From: Planctomycetales bacterium 10988 | Lineage (GTDB): Bacteria; Planctomycetota; Planctomycetia; Pirellulales; Pb10988 | Length of the DNA: 64,000 bases | Direction: 5' to 3' | Assembly: GCA_009664345.1 (NCBI GenBank) | Contig: CP043547.1 | Span: 5,360,709 to 5,424,708, forward strand | Shown: positions 44,303 through 53,754 of the stretch, piece after piece | Layout of the letters: every line of letters begins with the position of its first letter | Position numbering within the stretch: the stretch's first letter is position 1 | The notes under the pieces: generated by a model | Database searches by the model: none | Told to the model about the DNA's origin: nothing | What the model saw: only the letters and a program-made list of their open reading frames with translations | Translations under genes and position numbers: made by a program

Positions 44303-45577
44303 ATGGCGAACCTTCAAGAGCTACTAAAGCATGTTCCGTCTAGCTATCAAGAAAGATTTCTGGAAATACGAACTCTTCTAGCCGACTTTTGCAAGAAGCA
44401 TCTCAATGATGAATATTTTCAGGCTTGCGAACGGATGGCAGTTGAAGTCTGTCAGGAAGGAACCCCGGTTCTCCGTGGCAAAGCGGCGAGTTGGGCCAGT
44501 GGAGTCATGTATGCCATCGCCCGGGTCAACTTTCTGACCGACCCGAATCAGACCCCTCACATGAAAGCGGAGGAGATCGCGGAAGGACTGGGCGTGTCGA
44601 CCGCGACGATGTATGCCAAAAAACGAGTGATTGAGGATGGCCTTGAGTTGATACCTTTCGATCCGGATTTCACGATCGAGAGTCGAGCGGATTCCAATCC
44701 CTTGAATTGGCTCTTCGAGCTGGATGGCTTCATCTTTGATATTCGTTCTGCCCCTGTGGAAATCCAGATGGCCGCAGTTGAAAGTGGGCTGATTCCCTAC
44801 ATTCCTGAAGAATCCCTCGCGGAAGACGAGCCCGACGTGTTACCTTTTCCCACAATTCAACCACAAGCACCTGAAGAAAGCCCCCAGCCACGGAAGCAAT
44901 CGCGAGCTTCCAAGAAAAAGAAGAAAGCAAGTAAGAAAAGCAAGAAAGCAGGCATCATCCCTTCTCCCAGCCAGCCGGATCTCGAAGGATTTCGTCCTCT
45001 CGATGCGATTCCAATCCGAAAACGGCTCTATCAATTGATGATTTTCCTGCTGGGGAGCGATCCCCCGATCTGGCGGCGAATTCAGGTGAAAAATTGTTCA
45101 CTCGATAAATTGCACGAACACATCCAATATGCCATGGGCTGGACCGATTCCCACATGTATCAATTCATCACTGAGGACAAGAGATATGGTGATCCGTTCC
45201 TCTTCGAGGACGACTTCGATTCCCAAATCCACGGTGACGCCCCGAAAGTGAAGTTTCGAGATTTGATCCCTGAGTCGGGAGAATCCTTTCGTTTTGTCTA
45301 CGAGTATGATTTTGGGGATGGATGGGAGCACGGGATTGAATTTGAAGGGTGCCTCGAAGTCAAAAAAGGAGTCCGCTATCCTCTTTGTCTGGAAGGAGAG
45401 AATGCGTGCCCACCGGAGGACATAGGTGGTATCTGGGGGTATTATGATTTCCTGAAAGCCCTCGCCAATCCCAAACATGAGGGACACGAGGATGCCGCCG
45501 AGTGGGTCGACGGGAAGTTTGATCCCTCGGCCTTCAGTGCGAAAGAAGCCACCAAAATGATGCAGGAAGGGTTTTGA
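44303..45577 (+). CDS. DUF6398 / plasmid pRiA4b ORF-3-like protein
   Basis: The protein has 424 residues. The N-terminal domain (about 25-110) contains RGKAASWASGVMYAIARVNF, then QTPHMKAEEIAEGLGVSTAT, the DUF6398 pattern with a helix-turn-helix-like segment. A Lys/Ser-rich basic linker lies at about 190-215. The C-terminal domain (about 235-415) shows DPPIWRRIQVKN, HEHIQYAMGWTDSHMYQF, YDFGDGWEHGIEFEG and CPPEDIGGIWGYYDFLKAL, the pRiA4b ORF-3 (IS1096 TnpR-type) domain. The molecular role of this family is not known. The ATG at 44303 has a GAGGGGAA site. I see no transposase or inverted repeats, so it is not by itself evidence of an insertion sequence. Confidence 0.85.
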   Translation: MANLQELLKHVPSSYQERFLEIRTLLADFCKKHLNDEYFQACERMAVEVCQEGTPVLRGKAASWASGVMYAIARVNFLTDPNQTPHMKAEEIAEGLGVSTATMYAKKRVIEDGLELIPFDPDFTIESRADSNPLNWLFELDGFIFDIRSAPVEIQMAAVESGLIPYIPEESLAEDEPDVLPFPTIQPQAPEESPQPRKQSRASKKKKKASKKSKKAGIIPSPSQPDLEGFRPLDAIPIRKRLYQLMIFLLGSDPPIWRRIQVKNCSLDKLHEHIQYAMGWTDSHMYQFITEDKRYGDPFLFEDDFDSQIHGDAPKVKFRDLIPESGESFRFVYEYDFGDGWEHGIEFEGCLEVKKGVRYPLCLEGENACPPEDIGGIWGYYDFLKALANPKHEGHEDAAEWVDGKFDPSAFSAKEATKMMQEGF

Positions 45578-45836
45578 CAGTATCTTCCCTTGGCTGGCTT
45601 TCCGGTTTCGCGCATTGTTTCAAGTTGGATCGTCTGGGGAGCGAATGTTTTTCGCTGTGGGTGGGGATCGTCCCTTGAGAATTCTCCCTCCTTGAAGTAA
45701 CGTCAAAAGAAGTGGTTTGATAACCTTCAGTCGCACGTTTCCCGCTTGCATGATCTGAGTGGATGCTCGGAAAGTTGGCAGCCCGCGACTGGTCTCGAAG
45801 AGGTTCCCAACTTGGCGTACAGCCTAGGATTCAATT

Positions 45837-48800
45837 ATGAGTAAGGCGACCGGCGCCTATCGTACGTGGCGAAGTCCGGAAACGACCGTTGATTATCGCC
45901 GCGTCGTCCGCAATTACCTTCGTCTGCTTCTAACGCTCGCAGCGATTGCGTTGACGCTCTTCTTGGGCTATTACCTCTGGCTTCCCTTCTTGGACCCTCG
46001 CGTCTTCATGGTCTCGCTGTCGATCAGTGATTATGAAGTTTTGAGCGTTCCCCCCCTTCCTTATGCGGCGGAAGACCGAAGCGACTTCGATCCCCTGAGC
46101 GATGTGCTTCGGGCCGATCCCCAGGTCGAAGGGGGCGGAGTTCGCCAATTGCGGAATATTCAAACCGCTTCGAGCCTCAGTACGCTCTCTTCGGAACTGC
46201 AAGATGTAGCCGATCGAGGCTCGGATATTTTGGTCTTCTATCTGCGGGTGCAAGGGATTTCCGAAAACGGCGAAGCCTACCTGTTGGGAAGTGACTTCGA
46301 TCCGCTCAATCCGACGGCGGGCCGCTATCGTTTGCGGGATGTCTTGGAACAAGTCCAGCAAAGCCCGGCCGAGGTGAAGCTATTGCTGCTGGATGCCGGC
46401 ACGGTCGCCCATGAATGCAAGCTGGGCATGGTCGTCAACGAGTTTTCCTACTTGCTCAAACAAGAGATGCGGACTTTGCCTGCTGGATTGTGGGTGATGA
46501 CCTCGCATTCTCCACTGGAACGATCCCATTCTTTCTCCCCGTGGCGGCGTTCTTTGTTCGGCTATTTCCTTTCCCAAGGACTTCTGGGCGGGGCCGATAT
46601 GAATGCCAGCGGGCGGATTGATCTTGATGAACTCTTCCGCTTTACTTCCGCGAATGTTTCCGCCGCCGCGAAATATATCACCGGGGGAACCAGCACGCAG
46701 ACTCCGATGCTGCTAGCGAGTGGGAATACGATTTCGGCCTATCCCACGGAGATCGCCCTGCTGCCGGTTCAAGAAGCCAATCTTTTGGATGCCGCCCAAT
46801 ACATTGATCAACCGGGAGTCGAAGAAGCTGCCGGAAAGGCGAAACTGCCGACCAAGGTTCCCAAGCTCCCGAAGCAACTGCCGACGAAAGTTCCAGGGAC
46901 TTCCCAATTGGAGATGGGTCCCCATCCGAAAGACATCCTGCTGGCGAATTCTTGGGAACGAGAATCGAACCACGCTTGGTCACAGCGAGCCATTTGGGCC
47001 GATGGGGTACAACTCTCGGTTCGCTGGTTGGGCATGCTGGCCTTATTCCAAACCAATGGAAATACCGCACCTCCAACCGCTTCGCCGCCAGCCCCATCGC
47101 CTTCGGCAGGTGCCCCTCCGGCGGCCCCCACGAGCCCTCCGGCCACCGATACTCCCCCGCAGAAAGAAGCCCCGGCTACCACGGGCGAAACGATCTCTTC
47201 CACCGCAACCAATATCGATCCTGAAGGAAAAGGGAACACGACCCCCGATGGCGGTGCCGCTGCCGCGCCGAAGCGTTCTTCGAGTTCCACCATGGCCCTG
47301 GTTGCGGATGCCTGGCGATTGCGGGATCAAATTGCTCAACGCAAGATGCCTGGCGGCTCGATGCCGGTGGATTATGCTCCGCAGTATTGGAAAGAATACC
47401 AGGAACTGCTGCTCGGGTATGAATATCGCCTCCGTTCGGGACGAGATTTCAACAGCCTGGCCGTGGCCGATGCCTTGCGTTCCAACATCCTTCCGTTACA
47501 AGACCTGTTGCAGGAACCGCCGCAAGACGTGAAACAAAATGAACTCACGGTCGCCCAATGGATTTCACAATCGCGACCGAAGTTCTTGCCCCAGCTCAAT
47601 AAACCGCATTCGCTAGCCTTTGCCGAAATCCTAGTCTGGCCACCGGGAAGCCCGACCCTCGAGCAATATAAGCAACGTGCGAAAGAACTCGATGACTGGG
47701 CGGTTGCCGCTAGCCGTGAAGGGTTTGATGAGTGGGCAAAGGGGATTCCGCCGAATCAATTGGGTTTGTCTGAGCTTTTCTTTGCAAAACAACTTTCGGA
47801 CGCCGGAGATAGTCTCGCTTGGGAATTGGTCCAACGTGCTTTGGAAAACCGCATCACGGCGGAAGAAGTCGCCGCCCGAGGGGTGTGGTGTACGCCTTGG
47901 GTGCAAGAAAAGGTGGTCGAAGCGGATCGCTATCGGGTTGCCAGCGAGCGGGAACTTCTCCGCAAGGTCGGCAGCGATACGGATACGGCCAGCAAGCTCC
48001 AAATCCGTGCCCGGCAAATTTATCGTTCGGCCCTTTCCGATGTCGCTTTGGTGGAGCAAGCTCGGCAATTGCGGGCGGACCTCACCTATTGTGCTCCTTA
48101 TTATGTGAAGTGGTATGCCAATGCCGGATTGGAGCCGGGAGCGGAAGCCCCGAATCCGCTTTATGTCTTGGACCTCATCAAAGGCTTGCGATCGCTCCAT
48201 GATCTGTTGGACCTGACGGTTGGCCCGCAGACAAGTTCGTCCACGGAGGACAGTGCCAGCGGTACTCCCACCAGTTTGACGTTGCCTCAGCGGCTTTCTG
48301 AATTGCAGACGCTCACGAACTCCTTAGTGACTTTGCGAGGAGAGATCGAGAAGGCATTGCAAGAGGATTACATCCGCACCATCACCGAGCGAACCGCCCG
48401 CGGGGGCAATGCTTGGAAGGTCGAGGTTCTCCTTTCGACTCCACTTCCTGACGCCGATGCCCGCATTCGATTACTCTCTCGCTTGCTGGGGGCGACGGCT
48501 TTTTTCCCAACGAAATTCCTCCGCCCCTCGCCGGAAGCGATTCCGTATTGGGGCAAAGTTCTGGAATATAGCGATTGGAAAAAGGCGGCGATCTTGGCCC
48601 GGCTCCAAGTTGAAATCGTGCAGCTCGCTGGCGAGTCCGGCACCGGAAAACAGACTATCTCCGAAGTCCGCGAGAGCTATCTCAAGATCACCCAAGCCTT
48701 ACAAGAAATGCAAATTCGCCCTGACTCCGCCGCTTCTGAAGTCCGTCCGGCGGAAGACAAACTTTGGGTCGCTTTTCGTAACTTCGGAGCGGCCATCGCC

Positions 48801-51302
48801 CGTTACAATGCAGAATTGCCGATGCGGGTCGAAACGGAAATTGAGCGTAATCGCAACCTTTCCAACGAAGAAACCCGCCGGGATCGCATGGAAGCGATGC
48901 AACAAGTTTGGCGGCCGTTCCTCTTAGTCGATTCCATTTATGCTCGGGATCTAGAGCGAGTGCGACCGGCGGAACATTTACGCAATGCCCACCTTTATGA
49001 TTTGCTCCTCTGGCATCAGGACCGATTTTTGCGGGCACGCCGAGAAGGTGCCGGAGAATCGGAAGCCCAATTCCTGGTGCAGAGTGCACGCGATTATGTG
49101 ATCGAAGCGGCCGATTTGCCGAATCAGCCCAAGCCCAAGATTCAGGCGGAACAGCAACTCCCGATCGAACTTCGCGGCAGCACCACCGCCCAGCTTTCCC
49201 AAGAGTCTTGGAAGGAAGTCGAACTCTTTATCAATCCCTTGGTGCGGCGTGTCCAAGAAGCTTGGGTGATTTTGGAATACGATCCGAAGAAAATCGAAGT
49301 CCGTTCCGCGGCCGGGGATTTGCTCTATCATCGACCTCGCCTGACGGCTGATCCCGATACGCTTTCGGAACCGCCTTCCTATCGTTTGCAGCCGGATACT
49401 TCCCAACGAGTCCGGCTAGAGGTCCGCTCCCTCGTGCGTCAGGATGCCTCCGTTCCGCTGGTCTTTCAGGTGAAAGTCGGTGGAGTGCCTTATCTTTATT
49501 CTGTGCAAATGGAGATGCCGAAGCCAGACGTTGCGGAAATTCAACTGGCCGATGCGAGTTTCTATTGGAGCCGGACGAATCAAGGGATCGTCGTTTATCC
49601 TTATCCTAACCAGTCATCAACTTTCACCTTTGAATTGAAAAACCTGACCGAAAAGCCGGGAGAGGTGAAAGTCGAGGCCTGGGCGTTGCCTTTGCGGAAT
49701 GCGACAGATGGCCCGCAAATTGTGTGGCCGTTTGATGATGAGGGTGATTTGATGGACGGGGTTCCACCTTTAACCAAGCTCACCGAGATTCCCTTAGTTT
49801 CGTTGCCGCCACGCGGAGGAACGGTTCCGATTGCGTTCGCCGGACTGGGGCTCGATACGCCGGATCCGAATGCCCCGAAGCCCGAGAACCCGCCTGAGCC
49901 TTTGAAAAAGGTCATGGTTTCGCAAGGGATGGTCTTCGTGATTACCGACTTGGAACGTGATCGTAAAATCACGCAACGGGTCGATCTTTCGCCACAACGT
50001 CCCCGACGTTATCTCCAGCCGCAAGTCAGCTACAACAATCGAGCCGGGCGAATTGAGATTCGTGCCGAGATCACTGGCTCCGATCGGGACCTTGTTCCCA
50101 AAGATGGCATTTCGCTCGCTTGGAACCCGGAAGGCCAACTCCCCACTGGAGCGATTACACAACTGACCGGAACTATTAAGGACCCGGATTATAAAACATA
50201 TCTCTTTGCGGAAGTGCCGCCGGATCCGCGAAAGGTCGTCACGGTCCAACTGGAAGTCGATGGTTATCCGAGGGCGTTCACCTATCAGGTCCGTTGCGGG
50301 GCGACGCAGTTGAACATTCCGCCGGAAAATGATTTGCGACGATTGCAACTTGTCACGCCGAAAGATGGGGCTGCTTACCAAGCTCCGCGCGATACGATCC
50401 CGGTCCAGCTTCAGGTCGATGCTCCCATTGATGCCTTCCGGCGGGATTCGGATTACTTGGCCGTGGGGTTGGATACCATTCGTGACCGGCAGCTTGATCC
50501 TTCGCGGGAGACCGTTTGGCGATATTATGCGGACCGTCAAGTTTCCGTCGAAGTTAATGAAGCGAATCCCGACGGTACGATGGTCTTCACGACGAAAGTG
50601 GAGGATTATCAATTTGATTTCCCTGCACCACCGCTGCGGAATGCCCGAACCGCGATGCTGGCGGAAATGATTATCAACAGTCAGCGAACGGTGACGCCTT
50701 CGCATGAGGTTTTGCTCGACAGTGCCCCGCCGAATATTCGCATCAGTCCCGCTCGTGCCCAGCTTGGGTTAAACTTTAACTTCGAAGTTCTCGTCGTGGA
50801 CCAACTCAGTGGCGTCGAGCAAGTCGATGTGAAGCTTGATCTAGAGAACACCGGAACGATGGGCAAGTTAGGCGAAGACCCCGCGGTCCAAGCGGCGAGT
50901 CTTACGGGTAATGGCATCTGGTCTGTAGAATTGGCGACGAAGGAGTTGACCCTCGGTTCATATTCCGTTTTGGTGCGAGCGACGGATAAGGTTGAAAACG
51001 AAAGCGATGTTGTTTCTATCCCGATGTCGATTCAGAAAGCCCCGCCCCCGGCACCCAATCGTATCTTTGGAACCGTTCGGTATGGAAGAAATCCCGCCTC
51101 GGGAATCAAAATCACCGTGGAAGGAAAGGAAGATACCGTTGAAACGGATGGACAGGGAACCTTTGTTCTGAGACTGGAACCCGGAAAATACAAAATCACC
51201 GCGGAGGGACTTCATGCCAATGAGATTCGAAAAGTCGATCAAGAGGTGGAAGTCCCCGCTCCTCCCGCTCGTCCGGTGGAAGTGACCTTGCAATTACCTT
51301 AA
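45837..51302 (+). CDS. Giant membrane-anchored protein with degenerate caspase-like domain
   Basis: The protein has 1821 residues. One membrane segment (about 27-50) follows a short basic cytosolic tail. Residues about 55-305 have the order of a C14 caspase-like domain: DILVFYLRVQG near 130 where active enzymes have FYxSGHG, LLLLDAGTVAHE near 186 where they have D-A-C-x-S-G, LWVMTSHSPLERSHSF, then SLFGYFLSQGLLGGAD with DMNASGRIDLDELF. Both catalytic residues are thus absent at their expected places. A Pro/Ala/Thr linker (about 405-480) leads into about 650 helical residues and then beta-rich domains; the end (about 1742-1821) is a carboxypeptidase-regulatory-like fold (RIFGTVRYGRNPASGIKITV). 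Probably a large extracytoplasmic scaffold. A complete reading frame supports function. Confidence 0.7.
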   Translation: MSKATGAYRTWRSPETTVDYRRVVRNYLRLLLTLAAIALTLFLGYYLWLPFLDPRVFMVSLSISDYEVLSVPPLPYAAEDRSDFDPLSDVLRADPQVEGGGVRQLRNIQTASSLSTLSSELQDVADRGSDILVFYLRVQGISENGEAYLLGSDFDPLNPTAGRYRLRDVLEQVQQSPAEVKLLLLDAGTVAHECKLGMVVNEFSYLLKQEMRTLPAGLWVMTSHSPLERSHSFSPWRRSLFGYFLSQGLLGGADMNASGRIDLDELFRFTSANVSAAAKYITGGTSTQTPMLLASGNTISAYPTEIALLPVQEANLLDAAQYIDQPGVEEAAGKAKLPTKVPKLPKQLPTKVPGTSQLEMGPHPKDILLANSWERESNHAWSQRAIWADGVQLSVRWLGMLALFQTNGNTAPPTASPPAPSPSAGAPPAAPTSPPATDTPPQKEAPATTGETISSTATNIDPEGKGNTTPDGGAAAAPKRSSSSTMALVADAWRLRDQIAQRKMPGGSMPVDYAPQYWKEYQELLLGYEYRLRSGRDFNSLAVADALRSNILPLQDLLQEPPQDVKQNELTVAQWISQSRPKFLPQLNKPHSLAFAEILVWPPGSPTLEQYKQRAKELDDWAVAASREGFDEWAKGIPPNQLGLSELFFAKQLSDAGDSLAWELVQRALENRITAEEVAARGVWCTPWVQEKVVEADRYRVASERELLRKVGSDTDTASKLQIRARQIYRSALSDVALVEQARQLRADLTYCAPYYVKWYANAGLEPGAEAPNPLYVLDLIKGLRSLHDLLDLTVGPQTSSSTEDSASGTPTSLTLPQRLSELQTLTNSLVTLRGEIEKALQEDYIRTITERTARGGNAWKVEVLLSTPLPDADARIRLLSRLLGATAFFPTKFLRPSPEAIPYWGKVLEYSDWKKAAILARLQVEIVQLAGESGTGKQTISEVRESYLKITQALQEMQIRPDSAASEVRPAEDKLWVAFRNFGAAIARYNAELPMRVETEIERNRNLSNEETRRDRMEAMQQVWRPFLLVDSIYARDLERVRPAEHLRNAHLYDLLLWHQDRFLRARREGAGESEAQFLVQSARDYVIEAADLPNQPKPKIQAEQQLPIELRGSTTAQLSQESWKEVELFINPLVRRVQEAWVILEYDPKKIEVRSAAGDLLYHRPRLTADPDTLSEPPSYRLQPDTSQRVRLEVRSLVRQDASVPLVFQVKVGGVPYLYSVQMEMPKPDVAEIQLADASFYWSRTNQGIVVYPYPNQSSTFTFELKNLTEKPGEVKVEAWALPLRNATDGPQIVWPFDDEGDLMDGVPPLTKLTEIPLVSLPPRGGTVPIAFAGLGLDTPDPNAPKPENPPEPLKKVMVSQGMVFVITDLERDRKITQRVDLSPQRPRRYLQPQVSYNNRAGRIEIRAEITGSDRDLVPKDGISLAWNPEGQLPTGAITQLTGTIKDPDYKTYLFAEVPPDPRKVVTVQLEVDGYPRAFTYQVRCGATQLNIPPENDLRRLQLVTPKDGAAYQAPRDTIPVQLQVDAPIDAFRRDSDYLAVGLDTIRDRQLDPSRETVWRYYADRQVSVEVNEANPDGTMVFTTKVEDYQFDFPAPPLRNARTAMLAEMIINSQRTVTPSHEVLLDSAPPNIRISPARAQLGLNFNFEVLVVDQLSGVEQVDVKLDLENTGTMGKLGEDPAVQAASLTGNGIWSVELATKELTLGSYSVLVRATDKVENESDVVSIPMSIQKAPPPAPNRIFGTVRYGRNPASGIKITVEGKEDTVETDGQGTFVLRLEPGKYKITAEGLHANEIRKVDQEVEVPAPPARPVEVTLQLP

Positions 51303-51712
51303 CCAATCAACTTGCCTAGCTTGCAAGCGGGCCGCATAATCGTTTCACTTTTTGGGGCAAAACGGGGCCATTCGTTATTTGGTTTCAAGAAGAAGCGAAT
51401 TTGTGTCGATGGTGAGCTTGGCAAGAGAGATTCTATTGTTTGTAGGGATCAATTTCTTTTCGTTCATCGTCCGCAACAAGACGATTTTCCCAAATACACT
51501 TCAAAAAACAATCTTTTGCTTGGGAATCATCGAATAGATCCCATCAATTCTGCCGAAGACCTAGATTAGTGGGTTGAAGGCTGCGCGGTCAGATCACGGA
51601 ATGATCGGTCCGAAAGCCTCATATCAAAATGTTCTCTATGGGCGTTCGATCGAATGACGCACATAGTTCTTGCGCTGTCGCAGTTTGTGAACTGGAGAGG
51701 GAGAGCCGGCTC
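51303..51712. other. Intergenic region before the Cys-rich lipoprotein gene
   Basis: These 410 bp contain a short palindrome GCTTGCAAGC (51319-51328) just after the stop of the giant gene, without a U tract. An open frame at 51312-51569 has no ribosome binding site and unlikely composition. I see no gene. Confidence 0.35.
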
Positions 51713-53473
51713 ATGGGTAGTAAACGAGCGAAGATGATCGCCGTCCTGCTCGCCGTTATGATGACGCTACCGGGGTGTCGAACACTTCCGAGCGCCGCTC
51801 CGAATGCGCCTGCTACTCCTGCGGCTCCGCAGCAAGTCGGAGAAGGCGGACAGAGTGTCACGGTCAATATTCCTCCGGAAGAGTGTTGTCCTCCTCCCTC
51901 GATTTGGGATTTCCTCGGGATACCGCAACTTGTCGGCGGAATTCAGGGATTGTTTGGAGCGTTGGGTAGATTCATCAATCGGAACGGGAATTTTCCCGGC
52001 GCGGAAGCAACTCCCCCTGTCTTGGCCTTGGCTGACCCTGCGAACTTGGAATCAAGTAATCCAGCGGTGAAAACGGCTGCGAAGACGAAAGCCGCTCAAG
52101 ACGCCGCTCCGCAAAAAGCAAAGGCGATTGCCTATCTGGCAACCGTCGGCTGTGGTTGTTATCCCGATATTCAAGAGGCCTTGCTTGCCGGACTCGACGA
52201 CTGTGAGCCGGAGATACGTTATGCCTCCGCAGCGGCTTTTTACACCACCGCCCGCATCAACTGTGCGTATTGCAACGATAAAAATTGTTGCGGAGAGAAC
52301 GTCGTCAAGAAACTTTGGGAAGTCGCCTACGAACGAGATGACCAAGGTTGTTACGCAGAGCCATCGCCGCTTGTCCGGAGTGCTGCCCGACGTTCGCTGA
52401 AGGCCTGTCTTGCGAAATGTTGTTGTGCCCCGGGTGCTTACGATCCGCCAGCGGATGAAGAACCGGAAGGACCGACCGAAGGCCCCAACGAAGCGGGTCA
52501 GCTGGCAAGTACAAACGCAGGAACAAGCACGGGTGGACACTTCTATGTCCCAGGGGCTTCCTTCTTCCGAGAGCTCGTTTCGCAACCGGCTGAACTTGAT
52601 GCCCCGCGTGGGACGCCGACACCTGCTCCGGCTCGCATGCCACAACAGCAGGTTGCTCAACCGAGCACGGTTCAACCGCCTTCCCGGCCGCAAGTCGTTC
52701 AACAACTTCCGCCAAAGCCCCAAGCTCAACCTTCTTGGGGACCGGCCCCGACGCAAGCTCAACCCGTTGTGCAACCGACGCCGATTCCGAAGGTTACCCA
52801 ACCGATTCAGACGAAGCCGATTCAACCTCCGCAGGCACCTCCGGCCGTCAATCCGATTCGTTCGACCTCGACGGTAGAAATGCCGACCGAGCCGGAAACC
52901 GAACCTTTGCCCCCGGTGCAAGGCAGGCGGAATCAGCCGATGATGCCGGTTTCCCGACCGAATGGGATTTTCATCCCCGGCTATCAAGGATTGCCGCAAC
53001 CGGAAGAATTGCCTTCGGCCCGTGTCCCTGATTCCCATGGGCCGATGCCGTCGAGTGCCGCGGCTCGCCGATCAGCTCCCCAAGTGAATTTAGGGGAAAC
53101 CTTCCGAGCACGGTATCGCCCTCAGGCATCTTTGAATGGTGGAGAACTGTTTGGCAAAGTCGCTCAAATTGATCTCTCTTCGGATCGAGTCCGGATCACG
53201 GTTGACCCGGCCAGTCCGCCGCAACTCGGGAATGCTTTGGAAGTCTTCAATGCGAATGACGATCATACCTCCCACATTGGACAAGTCGAAGTCCTCGGCA
53301 TCGAACCTGGTGGCTTTGCGGTCGTTCGACCTTTGGGAAGACTTCGCGTCGAGGACTTGGGAAAAGAGACCCAAATCTCAGTCGGAACCTTTGAGATGCT
53401 TCCCGCCGAAGCCATTCCTCCTCAGCAAGTCGAGATCGCCACTTCGCCGGAGCAACCTACGACCGTTCGCTAA
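51713..53473 (+). CDS. Cys-rich HEAT-like lipoprotein
   Basis: The protein has 586 residues. The signal peptide ends in lipobox LPGC (Cys22), so membrane attachment through lipid is expected. A Cys-rich helical domain (about 130-250) contains CGCYPDIQEALLAGLDDCEP, CAYCNDKNCC and SLKACLAKCCC; helix repeats of DxxPxIRxAA type suggest HEAT-like units tied by disulfides or metal. A long Pro/Gln/Thr-rich region (about 300-440) follows, and a C-terminal small beta-barrel-like domain (about 465-560, GELFGKVAQIDLSSDRVRIT). Likely a periplasmic or envelope protein. The ATG at 51713 gives a proper signal peptide; the open frame upstream does not. Confidence 0.72.
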   Translation: MGSKRAKMIAVLLAVMMTLPGCRTLPSAAPNAPATPAAPQQVGEGGQSVTVNIPPEECCPPPSIWDFLGIPQLVGGIQGLFGALGRFINRNGNFPGAEATPPVLALADPANLESSNPAVKTAAKTKAAQDAAPQKAKAIAYLATVGCGCYPDIQEALLAGLDDCEPEIRYASAAAFYTTARINCAYCNDKNCCGENVVKKLWEVAYERDDQGCYAEPSPLVRSAARRSLKACLAKCCCAPGAYDPPADEEPEGPTEGPNEAGQLASTNAGTSTGGHFYVPGASFFRELVSQPAELDAPRGTPTPAPARMPQQQVAQPSTVQPPSRPQVVQQLPPKPQAQPSWGPAPTQAQPVVQPTPIPKVTQPIQTKPIQPPQAPPAVNPIRSTSTVEMPTEPETEPLPPVQGRRNQPMMPVSRPNGIFIPGYQGLPQPEELPSARVPDSHGPMPSSAAARRSAPQVNLGETFRARYRPQASLNGGELFGKVAQIDLSSDRVRITVDPASPPQLGNALEVFNANDDHTSHIGQVEVLGIEPGGFAVVRPLGRLRVEDLGKETQISVGTFEMLPAEAIPPQQVEIATSPEQPTTVR

Positions 53474-53501
53474 GTGGTCACAAAATTCATCCTCATTCTA
53501 A

Positions 53502-53540
53502 ACGCACCTGGAACCATCGAGTCTCCAGGTGTGTTTTTTT
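53502..53540 (+). terminator. Intrinsic terminator after the lipoprotein gene
   Basis: ACGCACCTGGA and TCCAGGTGTGT form an 11-bp stem (one G-T pair), with an 11-nt loop, followed by seven T. Confidence 0.9.
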
Positions 53541-53754
53541 GTTTGATGTTCAACAGATGGCGATTGGTCCGACTTGCAGCCTCTAGCCAAATTGTCTCTC
53601 TTGCGACATAATTAGAGTGAAATTTTTACCCTCGGGAACTGAATGCAGAACAAGAAGCTTTTCAAGGAAAAACTTGCCGATTCCTGCTAACTGCCACTAT
53701 AGTTCCCTAACGTGCTTACCGATCTTCTTGCCAATCTTAGATTTCGGGTGATCA

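Noticed and set aside
44303-45577. Insertion sequence, because the pRiA4b ORF-3 domain is associated with IS1096
   Set aside because: No transposase, terminal inverted repeats or target duplication seen nearby; the domain is common in chromosomal genes.
51312-51569. 85-codon ORF after the giant caspase-like gene
   Set aside because: No ribosome binding site and no protein-like pattern; the region is better read as intergenic.
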